DNA from: an uncultured Oscillospiraceae bacterium
GTDB lineage: Bacteria > Bacillota > Clostridia > Oscillospirales > Ruminococcaceae
NCBI GenBank assembly: GCA_934457235.1
Contig: CAKSHT010000009.1
Coordinates: 1-29,070, forward strand
Direction: 5' to 3'
Length of the DNA: 29,070 bases
Every line of letters begins with the position of its first letter. Positions within the stretch are counted from its first letter, which is position 1. A model generated the notes under the pieces. The model did no database searches, was not told where the DNA came from, and saw nothing but the letters and a program-made list of their open reading frames with translations. Shown here piece by piece: positions 14,866 through 23,400 of the stretch. A program made the position numbers and the translations under genes.

Positions 14866-16001
14866 TGGCAGAGCTGGATTTAAGCGAGATAAGGAAGAAT
14901 ATAGACAAGATAGACGACCAGCTGCTGGAGCTGTTCCGTCAGAGAATGGACCTGACCTGCCAGGTGGCGCAGTATAAGGCCGCGCATAATATGGTGGTAT
15001 TCCAGAGCGAGCGCGAAAAGGCGATAATCCGCTCGGTGCGCGACCGCTCCCCGGACGAGCTTAAAAGCTCCGCAGAATTTCTGTTCACCAACATCATGGA
15101 TATCTCCAAGTGCCGCCAGAACAACACGATAACTCCCGCCGTTCAGATACCGCACAAGACGGAGATAAAACCCGGCGCGACGGTAGCCGTCCAGGGCATC
15201 GCCGGAGCCTACGGGCACGCCGCGGCAGTAAAGCTGTTCCCCTCAGGAAGAATGGATTTCCACGGAAGCTTTGCCGAGGTGTTTGAAGCCGTGGAGCGCG
15301 GAGGTGCGGATTACGGCGTTGTCCCGGTGGAAAACAGCACCGCCGGCGAGGTAACGGCAAACATGGAGCTTCTCGAAAAGCACAGCGTCTACATCAACCG
15401 CACCGTGACCGTGCCCTGCACGCACGTCCTCGCCGCAAAGCACGGCGTTAAGTCGGAGGACATAAAGATAATCTTCGGGCATGAGCAGGCTATACGCCAG
15501 TGCGGGGAGTACATCTCAAGCCGCCCGTATCTCACCGTTATCCCCTATGCGAACAATGCGATGGCAGCACAGATGGTCGCAGAGAACCGCAGCAGCGAGC
15601 TTGGCTGCATCTGCTCCCGCGAGTGCGCCGAGATGCACGGACTGGATATCGTTGAACCGGCGATCGCCGCCGACCCCAATAACGCCACCCGCTTCATCTG
15701 CTTCTCAAAGGAGATGGAGGTATACGACGGCGCGGATACCATCGCCGTGTCGCTCTCCCTGCCGCATATTTCCGGTTCTCTCTACCGCATGCTGACGAAA
15801 TTCGCGGTCAATGAGCTGGACCTCACGAAGATACAGAGCAAACCGCTCCCACTGGAATACCGCACCGCCGACAACGAGTTCATGTTCTATCTTGAGTTCT
15901 CCGGCAGCATAGACCAGCCGGTGGTGCTCCGCCTGCTGAACAATTTCGAAACGGAATACAGCTACTTCCGCCTGCACGGCAACTTCAGGGAAGTACGCTG
16001 A
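14865..16001 (+). CDS. pheA: Chorismate mutase / prephenate dehydratase (P-protein)
   Basis: Bifunctional enzyme turning chorismate into prephenate and then phenylpyruvate, for phenylalanine. N-terminal AroQ-type mutase (about 1-90) starts LSEIRKNIDKIDDQLLELF and has RQRMDLTCQVAQYK. The dehydratase domain (about 105-280) has VAVQGIAGAYGHAA, VPVENSTAGEV and the catalytic TRF motif in NNATRFICFSK. A C-terminal ACT domain follows, with TKIQSKPL in place of the ESRP motif that binds phenylalanine, so feedback control is expected but the key motif is altered. 378 residues, normal. It is translationally coupled to the PASTA pseudokinase gene and followed nine bases later by ispD. Confidence 0.96.
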   Translation: MAELDLSEIRKNIDKIDDQLLELFRQRMDLTCQVAQYKAAHNMVVFQSEREKAIIRSVRDRSPDELKSSAEFLFTNIMDISKCRQNNTITPAVQIPHKTEIKPGATVAVQGIAGAYGHAAAVKLFPSGRMDFHGSFAEVFEAVERGGADYGVVPVENSTAGEVTANMELLEKHSVYINRTVTVPCTHVLAAKHGVKSEDIKIIFGHEQAIRQCGEYISSRPYLTVIPYANNAMAAQMVAENRSSELGCICSRECAEMHGLDIVEPAIAADPNNATRFICFSKEMEVYDGADTIAVSLSLPHISGSLYRMLTKFAVNELDLTKIQSKPLPLEYRTADNEFMFYLEFSGSIDQPVVLRLLNNFETEYSYFRLHGNFREVR

Positions 16002-16010
16002 GGAGGACGC

Positions 16011-16679
16011 ATGTTTTCTGTGATAATTCTCGCCGGAGGAAGCTCCACCCGTATGAACGGCATAAACAAGCAGCTTGCCCCGCTGGAGGGTATCCCCGTG
16101 GCGGTGCGCAGCGCCCTCGCGTTCGAGCGTTCGCCGCTCGTTGAGGAGATAATCCTTGCGGCGCCCCGCGGCGAGGAGCAGGATTACCGCGCGCTCATGC
16201 AGGAGCATCTCGTGACGAAGCTTAAATCCGTCACCACCGGCGGAGCCACGCGGTTTCTTTCAGTGAAGAGCGCCCTGCCGGAGTGCGCCTGCGACTATAT
16301 CGCGATACACGACGGCGCACGCCCGCTGATATCCACCGAGGACATCGGCCGCGTGCTGAACGACGCCGTGAATTACGGCGCTTCGATAGCCGCCGCCCCG
16401 GTAACGGATACCATTAAGAAGTGCTCGCCGAACGGAATAGTTGAGAGCACTCCCGACAGAAGCACGCTGTACGCCGCGCAGACACCGCAGGCATTCCGGC
16501 GGGGGCTTTACCTCTCCTGCGTGGAAAGGCTCGGCAGCCGCGCCGACGAGCTTACCGACGACAGCTCCCTGCTGGAGCTGTGCAGCGAGGAAGTGCACAT
16601 AACCCCGGTCACCGCCTGCAACATGAAAGTGACCCGGCCGCAGGACCTTGCGATAGCTGCGGCAGTTTTACGGAGGTAA
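16011..16679 (+). CDS. ispD: 2-C-methyl-D-erythritol 4-phosphate cytidylyltransferase
   Basis: MEP isoprenoid pathway: joins CTP and methylerythritol phosphate. 222 residues, normal for the family. The nucleotide-binding loop is LAGGSSTRMNG with K in INKQ; HDGARPL, PVTDTIK and TPQAFRR are further family motifs. The usual PKQ after the loop reads NKQ, keeping the lysine. Ribosome binding site GAGGAGG precedes the ATG. Two bases separate its stop from the next ATG. No ispF or other MEP gene is adjacent, so the operon is of mixed function: phenylalanine, isoprenoids and signalling. Confidence 0.94.
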   Translation: MFSVIILAGGSSTRMNGINKQLAPLEGIPVAVRSALAFERSPLVEEIILAAPRGEEQDYRALMQEHLVTKLKSVTTGGATRFLSVKSALPECACDYIAIHDGARPLISTEDIGRVLNDAVNYGASIAAAPVTDTIKKCSPNGIVESTPDRSTLYAAQTPQAFRRGLYLSCVERLGSRADELTDDSSLLELCSEEVHITPVTACNMKVTRPQDLAIAAAVLRR

Positions 16680-16681
16680 TT

Positions 16682-17374
16682 ATGTTCAACATTCTGGTAG
16701 TGGATGACCAGGCGCACATAAGACGCCTGTACGAATACACGCTGGAGAAAAACGGCTACCAGCCCTACACCGCCGGCGACGGCGCAGAAGCGCTGAAGCT
16801 GATGGAGAACACGCACATCGACCTTGTGGTACTCGACCTGATGATGCCGACGATGGACGGATACACGTTCCTTCGGACTATGCGGGACGGCGGAAGCAAT
16901 ATCCCGGTGCTGATAATCACCGCCCGGGACAGCGCCGAGGACGTCCGGCGGGCGTTCACAATGGGCACCGATGATTTCATGGTGAAGCCGGTGGACGAGG
17001 TGGAGATGATACTTCGCGTGCGTGCCCTGCTCCGCCGGGCAAGGATATCCGAGGAGCAGAAAATAGTCGTCGGGGACACCACTCTGATATACGATTCGTT
17101 CACCATGATACAGAACGGCGTTGAAGTTCAGATGCCGAAAAAGGAGTTCCAGATACTCTTCAAGCTGCTGTCGTTCCCGAACAAGACGTTCACCCGCGCC
17201 AGCCTCATGGAGGAATTCTGGGATATGGACAGCGAGAGCGAAGCCCGCACCGTTGACGTACACATTAACCGCCTGCGCGACAGACTAAAGGACAACAAGG
17301 ATATACAGATAGTCACCGTGCGCGGACTGGGATACAAGGCGGTAAAGACCGCGAAGCAGCAGGAGCAGTTATGA
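16682..17374 (+). CDS. OmpR-family response regulator
   Basis: 230 residues. The receiver domain (1-120) has D8/D9, the phosphoacceptor D52 in VLDLMMPTMDG, the switch Thr in LIITARD and the lysine in DFMVKP. The winged-helix DNA-binding domain (about 130-225) ends in the standard EARTVDVHINRLRDRL and TVRGLGYKA motifs. It should work with the kinase coded just after it, which overlaps its stop by four bases. ATG at 16682 has GGAGG before it; a longer frame from 16580 overlaps ispD and is rejected. What signal or genes it serves cannot be read here. Confidence 0.95.
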   Translation: MFNILVVDDQAHIRRLYEYTLEKNGYQPYTAGDGAEALKLMENTHIDLVVLDLMMPTMDGYTFLRTMRDGGSNIPVLIITARDSAEDVRRAFTMGTDDFMVKPVDEVEMILRVRALLRRARISEEQKIVVGDTTLIYDSFTMIQNGVEVQMPKKEFQILFKLLSFPNKTFTRASLMEEFWDMDSESEARTVDVHINRLRDRLKDNKDIQIVTVRGLGYKAVKTAKQQEQL

Positions 17375-18486
17375 AGAAGCCGAAGTTCATCAGCCTGTCG
17401 CTGGTCAGCCGACTTGGAATAAAACTGAGCCTGCTGATACTTGTGATAACCGTCGCTGCGGACGTGCTCAGCTTCACCGCGCGTATTGCGATAGACATGG
17501 TAGTGTCAAACGGAAGCAGCGACACGGAGAACATCATAGCCTCCGTTGTCAGCAGCATCGTGATAGGTACGCTGCTGTCGTTCGTTGCGGTAAATCTGGT
17601 GGTAAAGCCGATAGTGGAGCTTATCAAGGCAACAAAGCGCGTATCCGAGGGCGACTACACCGCCCGTGTTGACATGGGCTGGGCTGAAAAGCATACCGTA
17701 AAGGAGCTTGCGAACCTCATAAAGATGTTCAACGAAATGACCAGGGAGCTGAACAACAATGCGATGTTCAACCAGGATTTCATGGCGAGCTTCTCACACG
17801 AGTTCAAGACGCCGCTTGTGTCTATCCGCGGATTTGCGCGGCAGCTCTATGAAGGCGACCTCACTCCGGAGCAGCAGAAGGAGTTCTCCAGGATAATCCT
17901 GGAGGAAACCGAGTATCTTTCGGAGCTTTCCGCCAACACTCTGCTCATGACGAGCCTTGAAACCAGCGACATAGTGACCGGAAAGACGGAATTCCAGCTT
18001 GACGAGCAGCTGCGCACCTGCATGCTGCGCCTTGAGAGCCAGTGGACTGAAAAAAACATCGACATCGATATGGAGCTTGACGATGTGAGATTCACCTGGA
18101 ACGAGCAGACGCTCTCGCATGTCTGGAACAACCTGTTCGACAACGCGGTGAAATTCACGCCGGAGAACGGACGGATATTCGTGAGCTGCCACCGCAACGC
18201 CGGAGTAATAACGATACGCGTGCGCGACAGCGGCTGCGGTATTTCTCAGAAAGCGCTGCCGCATATCTTCGAGAAATTCTACCAGGCGGACGTTTCCCAC
18301 GCCACAAAGGGCAACGGACTGGGGCTTCCGCTGGCGAAGAAAATAGTGGAGCAGTGCGGAGGGCGGATAGGCGTGCAGAGTGACGTCGGTAAGGGCACGG
18401 AGTTCACCGTGATACTCCCGGACGGCGGCGACCTGCTGGGAAAGAACAGCAGCCGCGAGGAGCTTGACCTCAGACCGGAGAAATAA
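17371..18486 (+). CDS. Sensor histidine kinase
   Basis: 371 residues. Two membrane segments (LGIKLSLLILVITVAADVLS and IIASVVSSIVIGTLLSFVAV) with only about 20-25 residues between, so there is little extracytoplasmic sensor; stimulus may be in the membrane. HAMP linker (about 75-125), HisKA with the phosphorylated H143 in SFSHEFKTPL, and HATPase with N-box NNLFDNAVKF, G1 DSGCGI and G2 KGNGLGLPLAKKI. All catalytic motifs are intact. ATG overlaps the response regulator stop (ATGA). Confidence 0.95.
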   Translation: MKKPKFISLSLVSRLGIKLSLLILVITVAADVLSFTARIAIDMVVSNGSSDTENIIASVVSSIVIGTLLSFVAVNLVVKPIVELIKATKRVSEGDYTARVDMGWAEKHTVKELANLIKMFNEMTRELNNNAMFNQDFMASFSHEFKTPLVSIRGFARQLYEGDLTPEQQKEFSRIILEETEYLSELSANTLLMTSLETSDIVTGKTEFQLDEQLRTCMLRLESQWTEKNIDIDMELDDVRFTWNEQTLSHVWNNLFDNAVKFTPENGRIFVSCHRNAGVITIRVRDSGCGISQKALPHIFEKFYQADVSHATKGNGLGLPLAKKIVEQCGGRIGVQSDVGKGTEFTVILPDGGDLLGKNSSREELDLRPEK

Positions 18487-18511
18487 AGGAGTTTTCAGGT
18501 AAAATAGTATC

Positions 18512-18552
18512 TCAGACTGACGGCAGGACAAAAGGTCACACCTACAGTCTGA
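18512..18552. repeat. Inverted repeat ahead of the unknown gene at 18567
   Basis: TCAGACTG (18512-18519) and CAGTCTGA (18545-18552) are perfect arms around 25 bases. The second arm ends two bases before the AAAGGAGG ribosome binding site. No T-run follows, so it is not a typical terminator. It may be a leader hairpin or a protein site; nothing more can be supported. Confidence 0.5.
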
Positions 18553-18566
18553 AAAAGGAGGAGCAT

Positions 18567-19196
18567 ATGGAATTCATAAGCGAAAGAACAGCGTTCACAA
18601 TGCTGTCGGAAACCGTGGTAAAGGCGGGAGTATCCCTGTTCAACGCCATGAAGTATATCTACATGATAGCCGACAAGGATTTCTACAACATCAATATCAA
18701 GGATATATTCAGAATATCGCTGAACAATATTGCGGATACCACCTGCCTTTACAACACCGGCATACGCCTTGACAAGGAGCGCTGCGCCGAGATGAACACA
18801 CCGGAATACGAGCGTGTGCTGTCGCTGATGGTGTATTCCTTTGCGGTAAGGCTCCCCACACTGAAGAATGTAAAGACCGCCGGCGGATACCTCAACGACA
18901 AGCAGATAAAAGCCATCTACGACATGGTGATATCCAAGGGCGCCGGAAACTACGACAACGTTATCCCGGACGATTTTGAGGAGATACGCCGGCTGGTGAA
19001 ATCCGGCAGACCCGTACCCGCTTATGACGCCGAGTGGTACAAGGGCTACATCTACACCTATGTGCCCACGCTCTCCGCGATAACCAACCGCAACGTATTC
19101 CTGCTGGGAAGCGCCGATATACTCTTCACGCTGTTCTATTCCTGCCTGGAGGAAGAGCTTGTCCGTCAGCTTAATTCACTGGCTGCACAGGCGTAA
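18567..19196 (+). CDS. Conserved-looking protein of unknown function
   Basis: 209 residues, no family recognised. The composition is that of a mostly helical soluble protein (AFTMLSETVVKAGVSLFNAM near the start), with a few conserved-looking aromatic clusters (DAEWYKGYIYTYVP). A hydrophobic stretch near the C-terminus (VFLLGSADILFTLFYSCL) is too mixed to be a sure membrane helix. The strong AAAGGAGG site and codon use show it is a real gene. It sits 80 bases after the histidine kinase and nine bases before a lipoprotein gene, so it may belong to the same operon or be a target of that two-component system. Confidence 0.75.
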   Translation: MEFISERTAFTMLSETVVKAGVSLFNAMKYIYMIADKDFYNINIKDIFRISLNNIADTTCLYNTGIRLDKERCAEMNTPEYERVLSLMVYSFAVRLPTLKNVKTAGGYLNDKQIKAIYDMVISKGAGNYDNVIPDDFEEIRRLVKSGRPVPAYDAEWYKGYIYTYVPTLSAITNRNVFLLGSADILFTLFYSCLEEELVRQLNSLAAQA

Positions 19197-19205
19197 GGAG
19201 GTACC

Positions 19206-20075
19206 ATGAACAGACCACTGACCGCAGCCATCGCAATAATTCTGATCTCCGCCGTATCATGCGGCTGCACTACGGATAACTCCGCCGCTTCGGGGAGTTC
19301 TGAAAACTCAGAAAAGCCCTACGCTGGTAAATTCGTCCTCAGCGAAGAGGACAAGGCGCTTTATGGCGCAATGATCGGTGACCGTGCAAAAGAACTGCTG
19401 GAGCTCAACCCCGACACCGACATCGGTTTCCGCATAACGTTCGCCGAGCTCAACGGCGACGACCACGCCGAGATGATAATGACGATGTGCACCGAAAAGG
19501 GCAACGCCGTCGATTATATCTTCACCATCGAGGAAACCGAAGTGACCAGCGTGAATTCCTGGCTCAATCCCGTGTTGGACAGCAGTCTTTTCACTGACAG
19601 CGAGGGCACGCTGTATGAGAATTACGTCACTGAACGGGATATCAACGGTGCAGACGTTACTGTCGGATATCTCACCAGATACGGAAACAGCCATTCGGCG
19701 TATTTCGACTACGCCAGCGTTACGGCAAATGACCAGGAAGCGTTCATCGCCGGGGTCGACCGGGTGATGTGGAGAACCGAGGACTACCACTTCATTCAGG
19801 ACGACGAGCTTGAGAATTACAAGGACGGCAGCGGATACAGCTTCTACGCCTTTGAATTATGGGAAACCCTGAGGCTTGACGAAAACGCATACGATGAGAT
19901 CGTGGCCTCTGAACTTTCGCCAGATGCGCTGGTATTCAACAAGCAGACCTACGACCGCCTGATGGAAAAGGAATTCGCTGGGCTGACTCCGAAGTACATT
20001 CCGGCGCTGTCCACCGATGTCATAACCTCCCCGGACGGATTCGACTTCTCCATGCTGAAAGACATTACCATCTGA
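19206..20075 (+). CDS. Predicted lipoprotein of unknown function
   Basis: 289 residues. The N-terminus is a lipoprotein signal: MNR, a hydrophobic stretch (LTAAIAIILISAV), then SCGC with a cysteine at about residue 20 or 22 for lipidation, followed by a Ser-rich spacer. The mature part is acidic, with GFRITFAELNGDDHAEMIM, which resembles an FG-GAP or calcium-loop-like segment seen in many secreted proteins, though only one copy is clear. No enzyme motif is seen. AAGGAGG precedes the ATG. It follows the unknown 209-residue protein by nine bases. Confidence 0.75.
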   Translation: MNRPLTAAIAIILISAVSCGCTTDNSAASGSSENSEKPYAGKFVLSEEDKALYGAMIGDRAKELLELNPDTDIGFRITFAELNGDDHAEMIMTMCTEKGNAVDYIFTIEETEVTSVNSWLNPVLDSSLFTDSEGTLYENYVTERDINGADVTVGYLTRYGNSHSAYFDYASVTANDQEAFIAGVDRVMWRTEDYHFIQDDELENYKDGSGYSFYAFELWETLRLDENAYDEIVASELSPDALVFNKQTYDRLMEKEFAGLTPKYIPALSTDVITSPDGFDFSMLKDITI

Positions 20076-20113
20076 TAATATGCATATACTGTTCCGAAAG
20101 CGAGGTGCAGCAT

Positions 20114-20605
20114 ATGCAGCAGACAAACAGATTTTCATACATGGCGGCGGAAGCCCCGGCACTGCGCGGCGAGCTTCGCGGCAGCGCGGATCACCCGGAA
20201 GTCGAGGGACTTATCTTCGCCTACTGGCTCGACGGAGCCTTGTATATCCAGGCGGAGTTAGAGGGACTCCCGCCGGAAAGAATATTCGGTTTTCATATCC
20301 ACGAGGGGATAATCTGCGGTCAGCCCGACGGCAAGGAGCCGTTCAAGGACGCCGGAGGACATCTCTCAAACTGCCCGGAGGGGACCTGGTGCGCACAGCA
20401 CCCGTATCACATCGGCGACCTTCCGCCGATATTCTCTGACAGCAGCGGATACGCGGCGATGGGGATTTTCCTGGGAAAGGCGGCGGTGGCGGATTATTCC
20501 GGCAAGCCGATAATACTCCACTCCATGCACGACGACTTCAGGACCCAGCCCGCCGGAGACTCCGGCATGCGGATAGCCTGCGGGATATTCGCGGAATCAC
20601 TGTAA
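20114..20605 (+). CDS. Cu/Zn superoxide dismutase family protein without signal peptide
   Basis: 163 residues. The Cu/Zn SOD metal ligands are all visible: H61 and H63 in GFHIHEG, bridging H83 in AGGHLS, H96, H99 and D102 in HPYHIGDLP, and H136 in IILHSMHDD. C68 and C156 (RIACG) stand where the structural disulfide pairs. So dismutation of superoxide to oxygen and peroxide is plausible. It lacks the export signal usual for bacterial Cu/Zn SODs. A Met/Glu-poor N-terminus and short loops are also unlike exported forms. ATG 20114 follows GCGAGG; a GTG nine bases earlier is possible. Confidence 0.88.
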   Translation: MQQTNRFSYMAAEAPALRGELRGSADHPEVEGLIFAYWLDGALYIQAELEGLPPERIFGFHIHEGIICGQPDGKEPFKDAGGHLSNCPEGTWCAQHPYHIGDLPPIFSDSSGYAAMGIFLGKAAVADYSGKPIILHSMHDDFRTQPAGDSGMRIACGIFAESL

Positions 20606-20635
20606 ATAACATTATTAAAATAAAGGAGCACAAAA

Positions 20636-21892
20636 ATGTCCAACGAAATCAGAAACCCCGACCTCTGGGAAAGCGGCGCCCGTAAAATCGCCTGGGTAAA
20701 GCGCAACATGCCGCTGCTCAACGTAATCGAAAAGGAATTCGAGCAGGAGAAGCCATTTGCAGGGCTGCGCGTAGCCCTCTCCGTACACCTGGAGGCAAAG
20801 ACTGCATACCTGTGCAAGGTGCTTGCGGCAGGCGGCGCAGAGATGTACGTGACCGGAAGCAATCCGCTTTCCACCCAGGACGATGTTGCGGCGGCGCTCG
20901 TCCACGACGGACTTAACGTATTCGCATGGTACAACGCCACCGACGAGGAGTATCACCGCCACATCTCCCAGGTAATAAAGGCGCGCCCTAACGTCATTAT
21001 CGACGACGGCGGCGACCTGGTGAACCTCATTCACAACGAGTACCCGGAGCTTATACCGGAGGTACTCGGCGGCTGCGAGGAAACCACAACAGGTATTATC
21101 CGACTGAAAGCCATGGACCGCGACGGTGCGCTGAAGTTCCCGATGGTTCTGGTGAACGACGCAGACTGCAAGCACCTGTTCGATAACCGCTACGGCACCG
21201 GACAGTCCGTCTGGGACGGAATCAACCGCACTACGAACCTCATCGTAGCCGGAAAGAACGTCGTTGTCGCAGGCTACGGCTGGTGCGGTAAGGGCGTTGC
21301 AATGCGCGCCAAGGGACTTGGCGCCGACGTCATCGTCACTGAGATTGACCCGATAAAGGCTATGGAAGCGGTAATGGACGGCTTCAAGGTAATGCCCATG
21401 CGCGAAGCGGCAAAGGTCGGCGATTTCTTCGTTACAGTCACCGGCTGCGCTGACGTCATCGGCGAGGAGGCGTTCATGAACATGAAAGACGGCGCTATCT
21501 GCTGCAACGCAGGACACTTCGACGTGGAAGTAAACATGGCTAAGCTCCGCGAGATAGCGCAGGAAAGCTACCTTGCCCGCAACAACATCATGGGCTATAA
21601 GCTTGCAAACGGCAACACCGTGTTCGTCATAGCCGAAGGCAGACTTGTGAACCTCGCAGCCGGCGACGGTCATCCCGCCGAGATAATGGACATGAGCTTC
21701 GCGATCCAGGCGCTCTCCGCGAAGTACATTGCGCAGAACAGCGCGGCAGTAAAGAACTCCGGCCACATGACCGTAAACGTACCCAAGGATATAGACCGCG
21801 AGGTCGCGCTCCGCAAGATAAGCTACTGGGGTCTTGAGATAGACAGGCTCACTCCGGAGCAGGAAAAGTACCTCGGCAGCTGGGAGGTTTAA
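20636..21892 (+). CDS. ahcY: Adenosylhomocysteinase
   Basis: Splits S-adenosylhomocysteine into adenosine and homocysteine, using bound NAD; this clears an inhibitor of methyltransferases. 418 residues, the usual length for bacterial forms without the extra insert. Motifs: SVHLEAKTA near the N-terminus, GCEETTTGI, VNDADCKHLFDNRYGTG, the NAD-binding VVAGYGWCGKGVAMRAKGLG, and the C-terminal LTPEQEKYLGSW. AAAGGAG precedes the ATG. One base separates its stop from the DUF2625 gene. The nearby phosphorylase would consume purine nucleosides derived from the adenosine product. Confidence 0.97.
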   Translation: MSNEIRNPDLWESGARKIAWVKRNMPLLNVIEKEFEQEKPFAGLRVALSVHLEAKTAYLCKVLAAGGAEMYVTGSNPLSTQDDVAAALVHDGLNVFAWYNATDEEYHRHISQVIKARPNVIIDDGGDLVNLIHNEYPELIPEVLGGCEETTTGIIRLKAMDRDGALKFPMVLVNDADCKHLFDNRYGTGQSVWDGINRTTNLIVAGKNVVVAGYGWCGKGVAMRAKGLGADVIVTEIDPIKAMEAVMDGFKVMPMREAAKVGDFFVTVTGCADVIGEEAFMNMKDGAICCNAGHFDVEVNMAKLREIAQESYLARNNIMGYKLANGNTVFVIAEGRLVNLAAGDGHPAEIMDMSFAIQALSAKYIAQNSAAVKNSGHMTVNVPKDIDREVALRKISYWGLEIDRLTPEQEKYLGSWEV

Positions 21893-21893
21893 A

Positions 21894-22529
21894 ATGACCT
21901 TTGAGGAACAGTTCAGCCGGATACAGCAGATGTTCGACGATTCCGGCTGCGATATCATAGTTCTCCCGCCGGACGAGGAGAAAGCCAAGAAGCTGCGCTC
22001 CCAGAAAGGCGATTTCACACCGCTTGCGGCGGTGCTCGCAGGCACCGGCGGAGTTTCAGTCAATGGAATGCTGCGCCTCTGCGGCAGCGGTATCATAGAC
22101 TTCTTTGAGCGCAATCAGCGCCTTTCCGAAACCGGAATGACCATCGTCGGCGAGGACGTATTCGGCGGTATCTTCGCGCTGGACAAGCAGGGCATGGTGA
22201 TGTACCTTGCCCCGGACGAGCTGGCGGTGGAGGAATTCGGCGATAATTACGACGAGCTGCTTGAATTCGCATGCAGCGCCGAGGATATAGCGAACTTCTA
22301 CCGTGATTACGTCAAGGAGTGCCCCGGCGTGCTGTTCGACCAGCTCCCGGCGGACAAGGGCGTGAGTCTGTATCCCCCGCTGTGGGAGCGCTCCGACGAA
22401 AAGCGCTCTGCGGCCGCAGTGCCGATATCCCAGCTCCAGGACGTGGAGATAGGCGTTATGAAGAAGCAGTCCGGGGAAGTACCGGACGAGGACGAAGAAA
22501 TCAGCGAACCCGACGGAGGTGCAGAATGA
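21894..22529 (+). CDS. DUF2625-like protein
   Basis: 211 residues. It fits my recollection of DUF2625: GGVSVNGMLRLCGSG, then GGIFALDKQGMVMYLAPDEL, a conserved acidic helix around AEDIANFYRDYV, and YPPLWE near the end. The function of this family is not known. The last 25 residues are acidic and look disordered. The gene lies between ahcY (one base) and the nucleoside phosphorylase (ATGA overlap), so it is made with both and may act in the same purine/methyl recycling step, although this is only context. Confidence 0.75.
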   Translation: MTFEEQFSRIQQMFDDSGCDIIVLPPDEEKAKKLRSQKGDFTPLAAVLAGTGGVSVNGMLRLCGSGIIDFFERNQRLSETGMTIVGEDVFGGIFALDKQGMVMYLAPDELAVEEFGDNYDELLEFACSAEDIANFYRDYVKECPGVLFDQLPADKGVSLYPPLWERSDEKRSAAAVPISQLQDVEIGVMKKQSGEVPDEDEEISEPDGGAE

Positions 22530-23359
22530 ACGAGAATTACGAAAAGCTCATGAAATGCTATGAGTGCGTGCAGAAAAAAATCAGCTTCAAGCCGGAGCTT
22601 GCGCTGATACTCGGCAGCGGACTCGGCGACTACGCCGACACGATGGAAGTCGTTGAAACGCTGGATTATCACGATATCGAGGGCTTCCCGGTGTCCACCG
22701 TGCCCGGACACAAGGGACGTTTCGTTTTCGGCTATGCGGGAGGAGTTCCGATAGTCGCGATGCAGGGCAGAGTTCACTTCTACGAGGGCTACAAGCCGCA
22801 GGACGTAGTGCTTCCCGTCAGACTGATGAAACTGATGGGCGCAAAGGTGCTGTTCCTGACGAACGCGGCAGGCGGCATAAACCGCAGCTTCAACGCCGGG
22901 GATCTTATGCTGATAACAGACCACATTTCAATGTCCGTACCCTCCCCGCTCATCGGCGAAAATATTGAAGAGCTTGGCGTACGCTTCCCGGATATGTCCG
23001 AGGTATACAGCCGCAGACTCCGGAAGATCGTCGAAAACGCCGCAGTGACCGCAGGCGTACCGCTTCGCAAGGGCGTGTATATCCAGACCACCGGCCCGCA
23101 GTACGAAACGCCGTCCGAGATACGCGCTTATGAGCGCTTAGGCGCCGACGCCGTGGGAATGTCCACCGCGATAGAAGCGATAGCGGCAAGACACGCGGGA
23201 ATGGAGATATGCGGAATATCCTGCATAAGCAACCTTGCGGCGGGGATATCCGTAAATCCGCTGACGCACAAGGAGGTACAGGAGACCGCCGACCGCGTAG
23301 CGCCGCTGTTCAAGAAGCTCGTGACGCAGGCGATATCCGATATCCATTCGTCAATGTAA
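22526..23359 (+). CDS. Purine nucleoside phosphorylase (trimeric type)
   Basis: Cleaves inosine and guanosine with phosphate to free base and ribose-1-phosphate. 277 residues. Motifs of the trimeric PNP family: LILGSGLGDYAD, PGHKGRF, MQGRVHFYEGY, TNAAGGI, GPQYETPSE and VGMSTAIEA. The asparagine that decides base preference is probably in ISCISNLAAG, which fits 6-oxopurines rather than adenosine; an adenosine deaminase would then be needed to link it to ahcY. ATG at 22526 overlaps the DUF2625 stop by four bases. A hairpin follows its stop. Gene names punA or pnp would both fit. Confidence 0.94.
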   Translation: MNENYEKLMKCYECVQKKISFKPELALILGSGLGDYADTMEVVETLDYHDIEGFPVSTVPGHKGRFVFGYAGGVPIVAMQGRVHFYEGYKPQDVVLPVRLMKLMGAKVLFLTNAAGGINRSFNAGDLMLITDHISMSVPSPLIGENIEELGVRFPDMSEVYSRRLRKIVENAAVTAGVPLRKGVYIQTTGPQYETPSEIRAYERLGADAVGMSTAIEAIAARHAGMEICGISCISNLAAGISVNPLTHKEVQETADRVAPLFKKLVTQAISDIHSSM

Positions 23360-23368
23360 AATAAGTAA

Positions 23369-23392
23369 CGGGAGGAACTTAACGTCCTCCCG
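23369..23392 (+). terminator. Terminator between the convergent PNP and GH25 genes
   Basis: CGGGAGGA (23369-23376) pairs with TCCTCCCG (23385-23392), perfect 8 base pairs with an 8-base loop. CTTTGCTATT follows, only moderately T-rich. It lies between two stop codons, nine bases before the GH25 stop, so it may serve both strands. Confidence 0.7.
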
Positions 23393-23400
23393 CTTTGCTA

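Noticed and set aside
20615..22114. Long open frame on the minus strand (499 codons)
   Set aside because: Antisense to ahcY and its neighbours; no motifs, no ribosome binding site, composition typical of a shadow frame.
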